Source of the DNA: Codonopsis lanceolata
Taxonomy: Eukaryota > Streptophyta > Magnoliopsida > Asterales > Campanulaceae
Direction of reading: 5' to 3'
DNA: 64,000 nucleotides
Assembly (NCBI GenBank): GCA_013146195.2
Contig: CM028379.1
Span: forward strand, 93,415,401-93,479,400
Position numbers and translations under genes: made by a program
The notes under the pieces: model-generated
Database searches by the model: none
Told to the model about the DNA's origin: nothing
What the model saw: only the letters and a program-made list of their open reading frames with translations
Shown here: positions 34,181 to 45,865 of the stretch, in pieces
How the letters are laid out: every line of letters starts with the position of its first letter
Position numbering within the stretch: position 1 is the stretch's first letter

Positions 34181-34645
34181 ATCATATATATAACACAATT
34201 TTAGACTCTTTTTGAAACATGATTAAAATATATATTGATTTATTATTTCTACTCGCGTCGTGCCATAGGCACGGGCACGAACACGGGCTGTAATTTATTC
34301 CCCGTACAACCCTTATTGGGTTTTTCTTACAAAATATGTTCGTTTTTTTTATTTTGTTAAAACCACTCTAAAAGAAAAAATCGTTTTTATTACTGTTTTT
34401 ATTTTAATTTTTAATATATTTTTTAATACATCGTTCTCAATTATGAGACGTGTTAGTATTCGAATAAATGTCGATATATCCAAGAATGTTGTTAAGACCA
34501 TTTTTTTATTGTTTAATACATTTTTAATTATTTAATGAAAAATATATAAAACATAATTTTAGACTCTTTTTAAAACATGATTAGAATATATATTGATTTA
34601 TTCTTCCTACTCGCGCCGTGCCATAGGCACAGACACAAAGACTAG
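34181..34645 (+). mobile_element. Short Helitron with duplicated 3' subterminal segment
   Basis: The plus-strand 3' end has the inverted pair gtgcc-ata-ggcac, about 12 bases, then CTAG (34642-34645) followed by T. The approximately 100-bp segment ahead of it (attttagactctttttaaaa, acatgattagaatatatatt, ctcgcgccgtgccat) is also present at 34190-34290, where the CTAG is missing. The same 3' family occurs on the minus strand at 54101 and 45823. TCTATCATATATATAACA at 34181 could be the 5' end. Confidence 0.6.
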
Positions 34646-35109
34646 TATATAAGAAAAGGGAGATAGTCATAACTCATAACTCCTCTTACGGGTCCGGGGC
34701 CTAGACTCCGGGTCCGGGCACACATAACTCAGAATTGCATTTAACATCAATGGCCAACACTTTTCCATTGGAAAGCCTAGTAGGCCATGTAATCAGGTCC
34801 ATTTTACTTTTTTCTCCATTTTGTCCATGGGAGAAAAGCTTTATCGGCCCACATCATTAATGATTTAAGAAACAAGAAGGCTATCTAGCTGTATGCATGG
34901 TATGTCAAGATTTGACTCTTACTAAATACTTAATTCATTTTGCGCAAATAGTTTATTATTTTATTTTAAAATGTTTTATTTAAAGAGTCTACTTTCAAAA
35001 ATAAAATCATTAAAGTGTCATTTTATCACTAATGAACTACTAAAATTATCATTTTTAAAAAAAGTTTGACTCTCAAACGTTTACCCAGAACAGAGAGAGT
35101 ATAACTTGA
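34646..35109. other. Intergenic with Stowaway-like end
   Basis: No gene. A Stowaway-like right end (cagaacagagagagta) lies near 35090-35101, and a matching internal agagtctactttcaaaaata near 34984. Confidence 0.35.
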
Positions 35110-35800
35110 AATAACGGTTATCGCAAACGAAAATTAAAAAAAGCGTAAAGTTTGGGCCGGTCCCTTTCAAAAAATTTCAACTGCTCTAATCTACCATATT
35201 TTTTTAACGGGAAAAAGACACTTGTGCGAAAGGAAGAGTATACCCTTAATTAATCAAACACGCGCGAAATATGTATTGGTTTTTGAATTGCGATGCATGA
35301 TTCGAATAACTGGCATTTCCATTTCATATCTGTGCATCGTGATTCAAACTAGTCCATTTCCATTTCATTGTGATGCATCACAATTGAAATTAGATACACA
35401 CGATTCAAACTGGTTTCATCTACATCTATTTCGTCTTCTTCTTTTTCCTCTATCGTAAGCCTTCTTCTTTTTCCTCCGCCTTCTTCCCTCCTACAAAATC
35501 GCTTACCTTTCGCCGTCGGGTTGCCCCTAACCCCCCACGATGTGAGGCTGCCCCGTTCAACCCCTACGACTTGACCAAGAAGGTCGATTTTTGTTTCATT
35601 ACCAAAACAATTGTGATTTTCAAATGATTTATGAAAAATACGTTGGAGTTGTAAACGCAATGTTGGAGGAAGAAATAGTGGAGCTGTAGAAGGAGACAAA
35701 TTTGGGCATTTTAGGAGAATATTATAAAATATATTATTTTCGATTGAAAAAAGAGTGGATTGGAGCGGTTATATGTTTAACAAAAGAACCCGGTTATCAA
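35110..35800 (+). mobile_element. GCATCGCGATGC-rich element, copy 3
   Basis: Same order as copies 1 and 2: gggccggtccctttcaaaaa, then gggaaaaagacacttgtgcg, then atcgtgattcaaact and gtgatgcatca, a CT-rich leader, a GC-rich block (tttcgccgtcgggttgcccc), aacaattgtgattttcaaat, and a right end aacaaaagaacccggtta. It is diverged from copies 1 and 2. Confidence 0.55.
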
Positions 35801-36613
35801 GCTTTCTTAAAAAATACCAACGTTACAACTGATTCTATAACATTCTTTACAATTAAGCCTTGAAGAAACACAAAGTAATTTTGGACAAAGAGAACGTATG
35901 TTCTCCTTCAACGATTTGTTGTAAGTAAAGTTATTATATTAGTTGTAACTCTAACAATGTTGAACGAAAATTAGTCTCACACAATTTGAAATCTATTTCT
36001 TAACTTTTATTTTAATAAAGCTTGAAAATTGAAATGAATTTGAAAAAAAGCCTCTCAAAGGAGATGAATTCCTTTGCTTCCTATAGTATATGTAAGACAA
36101 GTTCTGACACGAGACATATATTGATTCATGCACATACTATCTTCCATACATAGATCAAGTAATCAAGTTTAATACTTACACTATATCATAAAGGCGAATA
36201 CAAAATCAAGTTAATCTATACTAAACATTGAAGATTGAGAACTTTAAAATGTGATCGATGAGGATTACTAGCATTGATAGCCAGTTATTATTACAAATTT
36301 ACAGTTGAGATTTGAGACGGATTAGGCACCCTAACATACCTTTAATTAATGATTTTATTTTTTCTTATGGTTATGTAATGAATTCACCTGTTCCACTACT
36401 AGATGGCTGTCAGTGACCGACCAAGGTTACTAATGATAATATTAATCTAAATAACAATTTGTACATATATGAAATATCTATCATTTTCTTAGAGGTAAAT
36501 CTTATTGGGAACCACCTAATACATTATATATCTTAATTTTCTCTCATTATTTTCTCCCCTTACAAACAGGGAACATGATGAAGTGGGTTTGGTTAAGCCT
36601 AAAAAACTAGATA
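35801..36613. other. Intergenic, no gene seen
   Basis: AT-rich sequence without coding or repeat signal that I can support. Confidence 0.4.
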
Positions 36614-36901
36614 CTCCCTCCATTCTAAAATTTTTGTCCTAATTTAACTTTTAGAGTCAAGTTAAGTAATTTTCCTAATAATAAATATTTGATATATACA
36701 TATATATATATATTTATTTATATTTGTTTCAAATCATAACATATGTAATTTGTAGTATTATTTTTTTAAGTGTTACGAAAACAATGCTACAAATTATGTA
36801 AATTATGATTTTGGAAAAAAAAAATACTTAAGATATTTATTTGAAAAATACACGATTTGACTCGGAAGTCAAACCAATACATAATTGAGGAACAGATGGA
36901 G
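36614..36901. mobile_element. Stowaway MITE
   Basis: Starts ctccctccattctaaaattt after TA (36612-36613) and ends near aggaacagatggag. Imperfect terminal inverted repeats; the right-hand TA is not preserved. Confidence 0.7.
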
Positions 36902-37011
36902 AATTAATAAATTTTTTTTTCTAGTGAATGTATAGGGCAAAAGCCAAAATCATAAATATGCAGTCTTATCCATTGGGCTTCAACTAAATTCCCTTTAATA
37001 GAGTGGTGAAT

Positions 37012-38134
37012 AGGGATGTAAGTGGTTCAGTTTGGTTTGGTTTGGTTTATGCTAAAATTACAAATAGAATTGCCTCTTAATGGTTCTAAAAATCTCAAAT
37101 CGAACCGAACCGAGTAAGACTTGGAACCGAACCGAACCAAACCATTCGGTTTGGTTTGGTTTGGTTCAGTTTTGTGATTTATATAAATTATTTTTAATGA
37201 AATTAACCAACATTAAAAATAACAATAAAAATAAGATTTTAATTTGGAATTAACATCAAAATTAGGAAATAACCTATTAACAACAAATTATCATAAATAA
37301 AACAATACAAATTATAAAATAAACACAAACAATGGAAGAAATAATAGTTTTCCAACAATCAAGATTTTGTTTGGTTTAGTATTCATCTATATATATGCAA
37401 GGTTCTAAAAATCGTTAGGCGGCCGCTAGGCGGCACACTAATGCCTAGCGCCTAGGGGACTAGGCGGGGCCTAAAATTAAGGCATAATTACCATTTTTTT
37501 GATAATTTACATCAAAGATCAAACACATGGAATACAAATTTAATTTTTTTTATGCTTGTCATTTTATCAAACATTTGTCTATATTTGTAAAATGAACAAA
37601 AATATACAAACCTACCATTAATCCCAATTCTCAACAACCCCAATGCAATAAACCAACCAAGTTTAGAACTAAAAACAAAAAATATCTTACTCCAGTTCGC
37701 CCCCCATTACCTCCTTCTCTGCCTCACAATTACCACTCCTATTTCCTTCTCCAGTTTGTCCCCCTTCCTTATCCGGTCACCGCATGCCACAAAATCAAAG
37801 CTACAAAAATAAATTAAGGTTGGCGAGGTTTGGCGTAGATGCCGACTTGGTCGATTAGGCGGCGACTAAGAAAGTCGCGGCGGTAGAGAGGGGCCTAGCG
37901 CCTAGGCGGAGCTAGGCGGGGAGTTTTAGAACACTGTATATATGTTATATAATAAATAAATGAAAATATATAGGGTGGTTTGGTTCGATACCAAAAACTG
38001 TGAACTGAACCGAACCGCGTGGTTTTCAAATTTTTGAAACCGGAACTGAACCGTCTTCGACCAAAATCGAACCAAACCGACTGATTCGATTGGGTTCGAT
38101 TCCATGGTTCGGTGATTCCGATTTACACCCCTGC
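37012..38134. mobile_element. hAT-type element with GGTTCGGTTT subterminal repeats
   Basis: Flanked by an 8-bp duplication, tggtgaat (37004-37011 and 38135-38142). Left end agggatgtaagtggttc; right end complement caggggtgtaaatcgg. Subterminal ggttcggtttggtttggtt and its complement cgaaccgaaccg are repeated near both ends, the usual hAT transposase-binding layout. No transposase. Interrupted by a second hAT at 37398-37936. Confidence 0.82.
37398..37936. mobile_element. Nested hAT MITE (CGCCTAGGCGC family)
   Basis: 539 bp with ends caaggttctaaaa and ttttagaacactg, and CGCCTAG/CTAGGCG-rich subterminal blocks. A perfect 8-bp duplication, tatatatg, lies at 37390-37397 and 37937-37944. It sits inside the 37012-38134 hAT element. 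A truncated relative lies at 3206. Confidence 0.92.
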
Positions 38135-38342
38135 TGGTGAATATATAGATTTTGACTTGATGAACAAAAAAGAGAGGTATTTTTCAATATATATATTTAA
38201 TTTTTCAACAAACATCTTCACGAATGTGTTAATTTTCTTCATGAATGCCATAGGGAAAATGCCAAATTAATCACGAACACAAGATCTTGAGATCTTAATT
38301 ATCCGTTGGCTCAAGGGTGGAGCAGCCAAAAATTGTTAAATA

Positions 38343-38517
38343 CTCTATCCGTTTCAGGTAAAAAATCTTCATTTGAAAATCAATTTTTGTTAATAAAATG
38401 ACACTTTTAATAACTAGTAATAAAATGATATTTTTATACCTAAATTTTTGAAAATGAATTTTTTAAGTAAAATATCGTAAAATGAAATAGAAGACTCTTT
38501 AACCCAAACAGAGAGAG
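38343..38517. mobile_element. Stowaway MITE, short
   Basis: 175 bp, starts ctctatccgtttcaggtaaa, ends ccaaacagagagag, flanked by TA on both sides (38341-38342, 38518-38519). Confidence 0.75.
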
Positions 38518-39727
38518 TACTTTACTATAAAGCGGGCGAAATACTAGTAGTGTTTCATATTTTAAATAATTACCAAAAGTAAACCTCAATAATTATTAGA
38601 AAAATACATTATTGTTCAGATCGATAATAAAACATTAATTTTAGATCCCAAACCCTATGGTCTCGTTTGGTGTATTGTTTTGAAAACACAGTTTTTTCTA
38701 TACGCAATGTTTTTAAAAAGTAGTGTTTTCAAAACACAGTTTTTTCTTATAAGCATATTTAAGAAATTATTTCAAAACATTATTTTTATAAACCGAATAG
38801 TTGTAAACGCATTATATTTTTAAAATGCTGTGTTTCAAAACATTGTATTAAAACATTTTTAAAAAGAGAAATGTTATATTTTTTGTTAATATTTTGATCA
38901 AAATGATCCACCAAATTAGCACTAAGTCATTCCCATACAAAAGTGTTCATAAGTTTTCCACCTTTAGAGAGAGTTCAAGCAAGCATCCTTTATTATAATC
39001 TCTTTCTTTTTATGGTACCTTTTCAAATGAAATATATAGAGAGCATCATACCTCACCACCACCAAAAGAAAATAAAAAGAGACTGTGTAACATGCACATA
39101 CAATGAATATACGAAAGGGCCAATGCATTGACATTGATGCTTCTAACATTATTATGAGACATTTATAAGAGCATCCCTAATATTGTATTTTTGCTCTTCT
39201 CAGTGGTCTTTCTTAGCAAGAAAAAAGAATCTCACATTGGGGACAAACTTCTTCACATGTCCACCTAGGAGAGAGGGGGAGCAACCTTTCTCATTAAAAA
39301 GAAAATTAGATGCATGGGAGGAAGAAGACTCGCAGGAGGGGCGGTGTGGTGCACCACTGAAGCCAATATGGTGCGTGCATCACAAGCACAAAGAGGGAGG
39401 GTGAGAGAGGAAAAAAGGTGGATCATGCGTCTGTTAATGTCTGCTTTATTCGATTTTTCGTTTTTTTTAAATCTTACTGTTCTTAATATTTAGCCGTTGG
39501 GTGTGGGTGTGGGTGTGGGTGTGGGCGGGGGGAGGGGGGCTAGGGGGCCTTCAACAGTTGGCTGGGTTTTATTTATTTTTTAAAGCTTTTTTTATTTTTT
39601 TTCTTCCTTATTCCTTATAAATATACCACCTCAACTTTTATTATTTTCTTACAACTTCTTTATTTTCTCTTCTATTTCTTCATCATCTTTTCTAAAAAAT
39701 CGATTTCTCTACATACTTATCCTCCAA

Positions 39728-41058
39728 ATGGATCAAAGAAATAATCATTTTTTTCAAAATTTATTGAATTTTTCATATTTAAAAAAAATTAAAATACTCA
39801 AAACTCTCGTATTCCTGAGAATGTTCAAAATTCTCAAATTTAATCTACTCTTCAATACCCGCCTAATTTTTCCAACAATCCAAATGTTCTCAATTATCTA
39901 AATTTATGCATGCCTCTAAATTTTGGACATTTCCAAAATTTTCAAATTCCTCAAACTATTGAGAATTCTTCTAGTAACGTTCATTTTCGTCCGAATTATT
40001 GGCAACCTACGGAAAACCAATGTTTTCATGTTGCAACGTCTGCAAGGTCCGCTAGGAACGCCTCATGCATTTTCTTAATTTTACATATCTTCAAATGACT
40101 CACACCGAACAAGTATAGATGCAACTTCGTCCGATAATTTGTCGGCAACGCTATCATCGGTTCCCGAGATGCAAATCAATTTAGAAACAATTGATTTGGA
40201 CTACGAAGCGGAACCGATACCGGGAAAACACAAGTCTAAACATGCAAAATGGACCAAGGATGAAGATCTTGTGCTTATGGAAACTGTGTAGACTATTGAG
40301 CAATGTCCACTAGTTGGTAATAATCAAAAGAGTGCGCAATATTGGAAGCGTGTAGTTGATTATTGCAACGAACATCGCCCAAGTATATCGATGCCAAGAG
40401 ATATCGCGAAGTTGACACCACGTTGGTCAACTAGAATTGCTCCATTAGTGAGAAGCTTCAACGAAATCTACAATAGTCTTCTCAATGCTAAACACAACGG
40501 TTGGAGCGATGATATTCTAATGAAAAATACAAGGGAGCTATACCATCAAGAAAAATGTCAGCCCTTTCTTTTTGATCATGTTTGAGATGTGTTAAAAAAA
40601 TTCTTCTACATCATTTTCTTCACAAACATATATGTTTCATACCAATAAAAAGTCTAAGACATCTAAATCGAGGGGGTCATTCTAAAACTAGTGTGGATGT
40701 TGAAGATGTGGAAGAAATCAATTTACGTACTTGTCCGATTGGACAAAAGGCGGCAAAGAGGAATGCTAAAGTTAAAGGAAAAGTCGAAACATCTTCAGAT
40801 GTAGATGAGTTGCATACACTTTCTTCTGGGATGACGTTGTCATTAAATAAATACTCGAAAATTAAAAAAAACAAGAATTTGAAATGAAAAGTAAAGAATT
40901 TGAAATGAAATGCAAAGAATTTGAAATAAAAAACAATTGAAGTGGAAGTTAAACGATCAAGAGAAGAAAGAAATGAGCGACTCATGAAAGACATTGTTTT
41001 TCTTACTCAAGATACATCCCACATGAGTTCGACACAATTTGCCATGTATCAACACTGA
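39728..41058 (+). pseudogene. Harbinger ORF1, Myb/SANT and NAM-associated protein
   Basis: Start ATG 39728 (MDQRNNHFFQNLLNFS) is the usual Asn/Gln-rich opening of this family. From about 40230 the frame reads KHAKWTKDEDLVLMETV, stop, then CPLVGNNQKSAQYWKRVVDY and TPRWSTRIAPLVRSFNEIYN, a Myb/SANT-like (trihelix) domain. After further shifts it reads RTCPIGQKAAKRNAKVKGKV and a Lys/Arg/Glu-rich tail ending near TGA 41056-41058, as in proteins annotated 'NAM-associated' or 'glutathione S-transferase T3-like'. In active elements ORF1 binds DNA and helps bring the transposase to the nucleus. Here several stops and frameshifts make it non-functional. Confidence 0.82.
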
Positions 41059-41395
41059 TGTAAGCAAGTAAATGTGCAGTTGAGGAAGAAAGGGTATGAA
41101 TTTTCGTGCTCGTTGTTTAATGTAACTCTACTTTTAATATTAGAATGTTTTTATGTAACTTTCAATATTAATGTTTTTATGTAACTTTCAATATTAGAAT
41201 ATTTTTATGTAACTTTCATTATTAATGTTTTTAATGTAACCAGATGTTGTAAACTTCGTCGTTATAAACTAGTTGTTGTAAATTGGCTGTTGTAAATTAG
41301 TATATATAGATGAGAAGGCGTCTTCTTCTTCTACCAATAGCTACAAACGTTCAACATATAAACCCTTGTCGTTGTCCTGTATTTTACCACTAAAG

Positions 41396-42716
41396 ATGTC
41401 TTCTTTTTCTTCTACCAATAGCTCTAACACAAGCAATCATATCGAAGAATCCAACGAAAAATCCAACGACGAATCCAACATGTCTGAAGGTGAAAAAATT
41501 GTTTTGCAGATGATTGAATTACAACAACAGATAATTGAAATGGAGAGAGCTAACATCAGGAGGCGTCGCCAAAGGAAAAAGAGGAGACATATAAATCGAG
41601 ATCGTGTAGCGGGAAATACTCAACTTGTTAATAACTACTTCTCATCTCAATCATTGTATCCCGATCATATATTTCGGCGACGCTTTCGAATGCATAGAAA
41701 CTTTTTCATTCAGATAGTTAATGCATTGGAGAATCATTCAAGTTATTTTCGACAGAGGTCTAATGCATATGGAAAAGTAGGTCTCTCACCACTTTAAAAA
41801 TGCACATCAGCTATCCGTCAATTAATTTATGGAGTTCCAGTCGAATCATCTCGACCGATTAGGAGAAATAACTGCTATCGACTGCATGTTTAACTTTTGT
41901 CGATATATTATTGAGTTGTTTGGAGGTCAATACTTGAGAAGAACAAATGCTAATGATACATAACGTCTGTTTTAAATGCACGAGCAAAGACACGTATTTC
42001 AATACTTGAGAAGGCCAACTGAAGTCTTTATTGTATGCACTAGGAATGGAAAAATTGTCCAGTTGCTTGGCAAGGTCAATATGCAAGAGGTCATGGGAAG
42101 CCAACAATTGTGCTCGAAGCAATTGCGTCTGCAGATTTATAGATATGACATGCATTTTTTTTGGATCGTGGGTTCTCGTAATGATCTTAATGTGTTATAT
42201 GAATCATATTTGTTCAATAACGTACTCGAAGAAAATGCACCGCCGTGCAATTTTGAAGTAAATGACACACAATATACAAAAGGATACTACCTAATAGCTT
42301 AAATTTATTCGGATTGGGCTATTTTGTGAAGAGTTTTTCGTGCCCGTCGGATGCTAAGGAAAAAAATTCAATGAGATACAAGAGGTTGCAAGAAAAGACG
42401 TCAAATGAACATTTTAAGTGTTCCAATCAAGATGAGCAATTATCAAAGGTCCTAGTAGGTTTTGTATAGAGATAACTTGAAAGAAATAATGCACATATGC
42501 GTTATTTAACACAACATGATTGTGGAGGCTGAAGGTGATTACATTATGAACTAGGCTGATGATGTCATCTATGACTCTCCACAAGTGAACCATGGGCCAA
42601 TACAAACATTTCAAGAATATATACAACGAAATTCAGTAGTACATGATAGAAGTACACATCATGCTCTTCGATCCAACTTGTTTGAACATATATGACGTCG
42701 TTACGGTAACAACTAG
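41396..42716 (+). pseudogene. Harbinger (HARBI1/ALP1-like) transposase
   Basis: Start ATG 41396 follows the in-frame CTG-rich leader; the first 133 codons are open. They contain FRRRFRMHRNFFIQIVNALE (about residues 85-104), the HARBI1-type N-terminal motif. After a stop at about 41795 the coding signal continues in shifting frames: NCPVAW.GQY and HGKPTIVLEAIAS-type remnants (42060-42150), NDLNVLYESYLFNNVLEENA then PPCNFEV (42180-42260), YTKGYYLIA, and the tail THHALRSNLFEHI, stop, RRYGNN ending TAG 42714-42716. The DDE region is present in outline but broken by stops and frameshifts, so no active enzyme is possible. Confidence 0.87.
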
Positions 42717-42720
42717 TGAT

Positions 42721-44489
42721 AGAGTTTAATTATTGACGTTTTGATATAATTCTAATTATTGAATTGTTTTGACGTAATTTTTAAGTATTTATGTTTTATG
42801 TAATTTTATCATTTTATGTATTTTTTTCAATTTTAACATTTTTATATAATTTTCTATTTATGTTATTTTATAAGTTATGTATAATATGTGTTTTATAAAT
42901 AATTTATTAATTAAATTACAAATTTTATAATTTATAATTTAATTATTATTTTAAAATTAATTTATGTATTAAATAACGCTAAATAAATTTATTTGTTGAG
43001 AAATATAAAAATAAAATTGAAGTATAAAGTTAATAAAGTGACAGTGGATCCAACTAAAAAAATATTAAAAATATTATATAATAAGAAAATATATTTTTAA
43101 ATGTGTAAAAAAAATATGTAGTTACAATAAAATTGAATTAAGAAGATATATAAAAATAAATAACGTTGGATCCTTGTAAAAGTAGGCTAGTTTTTCAGTT
43201 CACTCAACTAGTCAAGCCCTATGGTCAAATGTCAATGTATAAAAGTGGTTTCCGGTTAATATGCCTAATTTTAATTAATTATAAACTTATGTCTATAATT
43301 TATACATATATAAAAAGAAATGAGCAAGTTTTGGAAAGTTTCCATCAAAAGTGATTTTCTAAATTTAGAAACATTTTTAATTTGTATATAATTTGTATTG
43401 AAAATTGAAAATAGAAAATGTCATTATTATGGTTGATTGAATAAATGATTCTAAAATTTCTTCATATTCTTATTTAGTATATTAAGAAAATATGCATAGT
43501 TGAAATACGAGAGATAACAAAACCAAGTTTTTTTTTGTCAATTTCTTTGCATCAATATCCAGGTTAGGAAAAATAATGATGGAATAAAACAACGATTTTG
43601 AAACTAAATCATATACACACACTTTGAAGTAAAACTAATTCAATGACAATCAATTAATAATAATACCAAGATCTGACAATTTTTCTCTATTTCATTATAA
43701 CCAAAGTTATTATTGTAAAAAAATCTATAAATCGAGATAAGACCAATTTTTTGAGACAACTAGCTACATGTAAAAAAAATGGAAACCCAATAATTTCTGA
43801 TTTTTAGTTACTTATACATGTTTAAAAATTCAGATATAAAAAAGTATTGATGATGAAATTAATCAACATTCAGATCGAATTTGTTTGTTAGTTGAACTGA
43901 ATCACGAATTAAAATTAATAAACGAGTTTTGAAGTTAAATAAAGTTTTTGAAATATTTTTGGAAACATGAACATACCAACAAGTTTCTGGTAAGTCAGTG
44001 GTCATAACTTCTGTTGTCATACTTTTTTTAGGTGGTAACCTTGGGGTTGGCCATCGTTGCAAAAAATGCATAAAAAAAATTGTAATGTGTGGTGAAATTA
44101 GGGTAAAAGTGTTTTCTTTTCGTTTATATACATCAACTAAAACAATGTGGTTTTATGAGTGTTTACCGGGTCACGGTCCAAAAGTTATCCATAACACGTT
44201 TTAAACCAAAATTTTCGATGTTTATCCATCGATCGTTTGAATTTTTGGTTCATTTTCCTTTACACATCTCCTACATTTTATTTTCCTTGGTTATATACTA
44301 TTTTAATTATTTTTTCTTTATGTCTGATTTTTAAATTGAACTATAATACTTGAATTAGTTTGTAAAAATTACCAATTTTGAAAAATGTAGTTTTTAAGGT
44401 TTTATGACAAAATATGTTAGTATATCACAAACAATTTACCCTTTGTCTAATATTATATGCGCTATCAATTTTTTTTAATATTAATGTAA

Positions 44490-44528
<39 letters not shown>

Positions 44529-45822
44529 TTGTATATATTTTAATATCATTTTTTAATACGGGAAACATATCAGTGAATTTAAATTTTGTTGAGACTCCAG
44601 AGTAGAGAATGAGAGAAAGTGAACCTCAATTCCATTGTTTAGAATTGTAATTGTGGGCTTCAATGTAAATTTTATTGTTTATATCCAGAAAAAAATATTA
44701 GAATTGGAATTGAACTGAAATTCTTAATATTTTTATTCTATAAATTGATTTTTTTCTCCAAAGGTAAAACATTTTTAAACCTAAAGACTCTTTCATTTTC
44801 ATTAATTTTTTTATTTCTATTAATTCGTTTATACGTGTAGATTTTTTATTGAACTCTACATGAGAGCCAAATAAAATAATCTTAATTTTAATGTTACAAA
44901 ATTATGATATTCAATTCTACACATCGAACTCATAATCTTTATGTTGCAATCATTTGTGTATTTTATTAGCACTAAAGTTTTAACTATTGTATTTATGAAT
45001 ATTAGCACTATAATTTTAACTATTTCTATGATTAACTTCAACTTTTACTGTACAAATTAAGTAAATTGTTTTGGTTAAGGACATGTCACTTCGATATCAA
45101 TTTAAAGATATGTTAAAAAATTTATTGTTTTTATTAACATAATTTTCTATAATTTGTTTTATATGCATATTGAACTCATGATTTTTCATATAATTATTAG
45201 GTTATATGGTTATCATTAAAATTTTATATTGTTTTATTTATATCAATATTGAAGCGTGCATTAAACGGTTGTGTTGTAGTATATATAAAAACAGAAGTGC
45301 ATAATTTTTAGAAATTTCCCGTCAAAACTCACTTTTCAAAAATGGAATCACTTATATTCTGTTTATATCAATTATTAATTTTTGAAATTGAATTTGAGAA
45401 ATGTCATTTAATGACGTTGACAGAAACTATTTCAATTGAGTTTACTTTTTTTATTTGGAGAATTAAATTCAAAAATGACATATAACTAATTACATACCAA
45501 AGCCATATAACTATTAAATATTACACAAAAATAAAGTAGAATCAAATTTCCAGGCAAGCTATTTATAAGTCAGACAGAGCCCATGTGTATATAACTAATT
45601 ACAAACAAAATCAATATATAAAAATAATTCGTAAAATGGTATTTATTCAAAAATATTGAATAGCTTAGTATTATTATAAATAAAAAATAGGTAAATAAAA
45701 ATCCTTACGATTGTTTTTAATAGATCTTGAAATACAATTCTATAATATTTAAAACAAAAAAAAATCATGGGCCTGACTTTGTTTGTTTTTTTAGTTTGAG
45801 TCCGTCTTAGTTTAAATTATCA
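42721..45822. other. AT-rich intergenic DNA with possible Helitron 5' ends
   Basis: No gene. Two similar plus-strand phrases, acatatataaaaagaaatga followed by a gaaagtttcc-type segment (43305-43350) and tatatataaaaacagaagtg followed by gaaatttcccgtcaaaac (45280-45330), resemble Helitron 5' ends. A (TA)n run lies at 44497-44523. Confidence 0.35.
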
Positions 45823-45865
45823 CTAGATTTTGTGTCAGTGTTTATGGCACGGTGTCAGCATGAAA
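45823..45865 (-). other. Helitron 3' terminus
   Basis: Minus strand: GTGCCATAAACAC hairpin, then about 11 bases (tgacacaaaat), CTAG (45826-45823) and T. Same family as the ends at 34645 and 54101. The matching 5' end to the right was not located. Confidence 0.6.

Larger units (their letters stand above)
39171..42720 (+). mobile_element. PIF/Harbinger element, near full-length but decayed
   Basis: Contains the two genes of plant Harbinger elements in the same orientation: a Myb/SANT-like ORF1 (39728-41058) and a DDE transposase (41396-42716). The sequence gagcatccctaatattg at 39171 resembles a Harbinger left terminus. No matching right terminus was found, and the end is placed just after the transposase. 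A (GTGTGG)n minisatellite lies at about 39497-39523 in the leader. Both genes are broken, so it could move only with help, if its ends survive. Confidence 0.75.
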
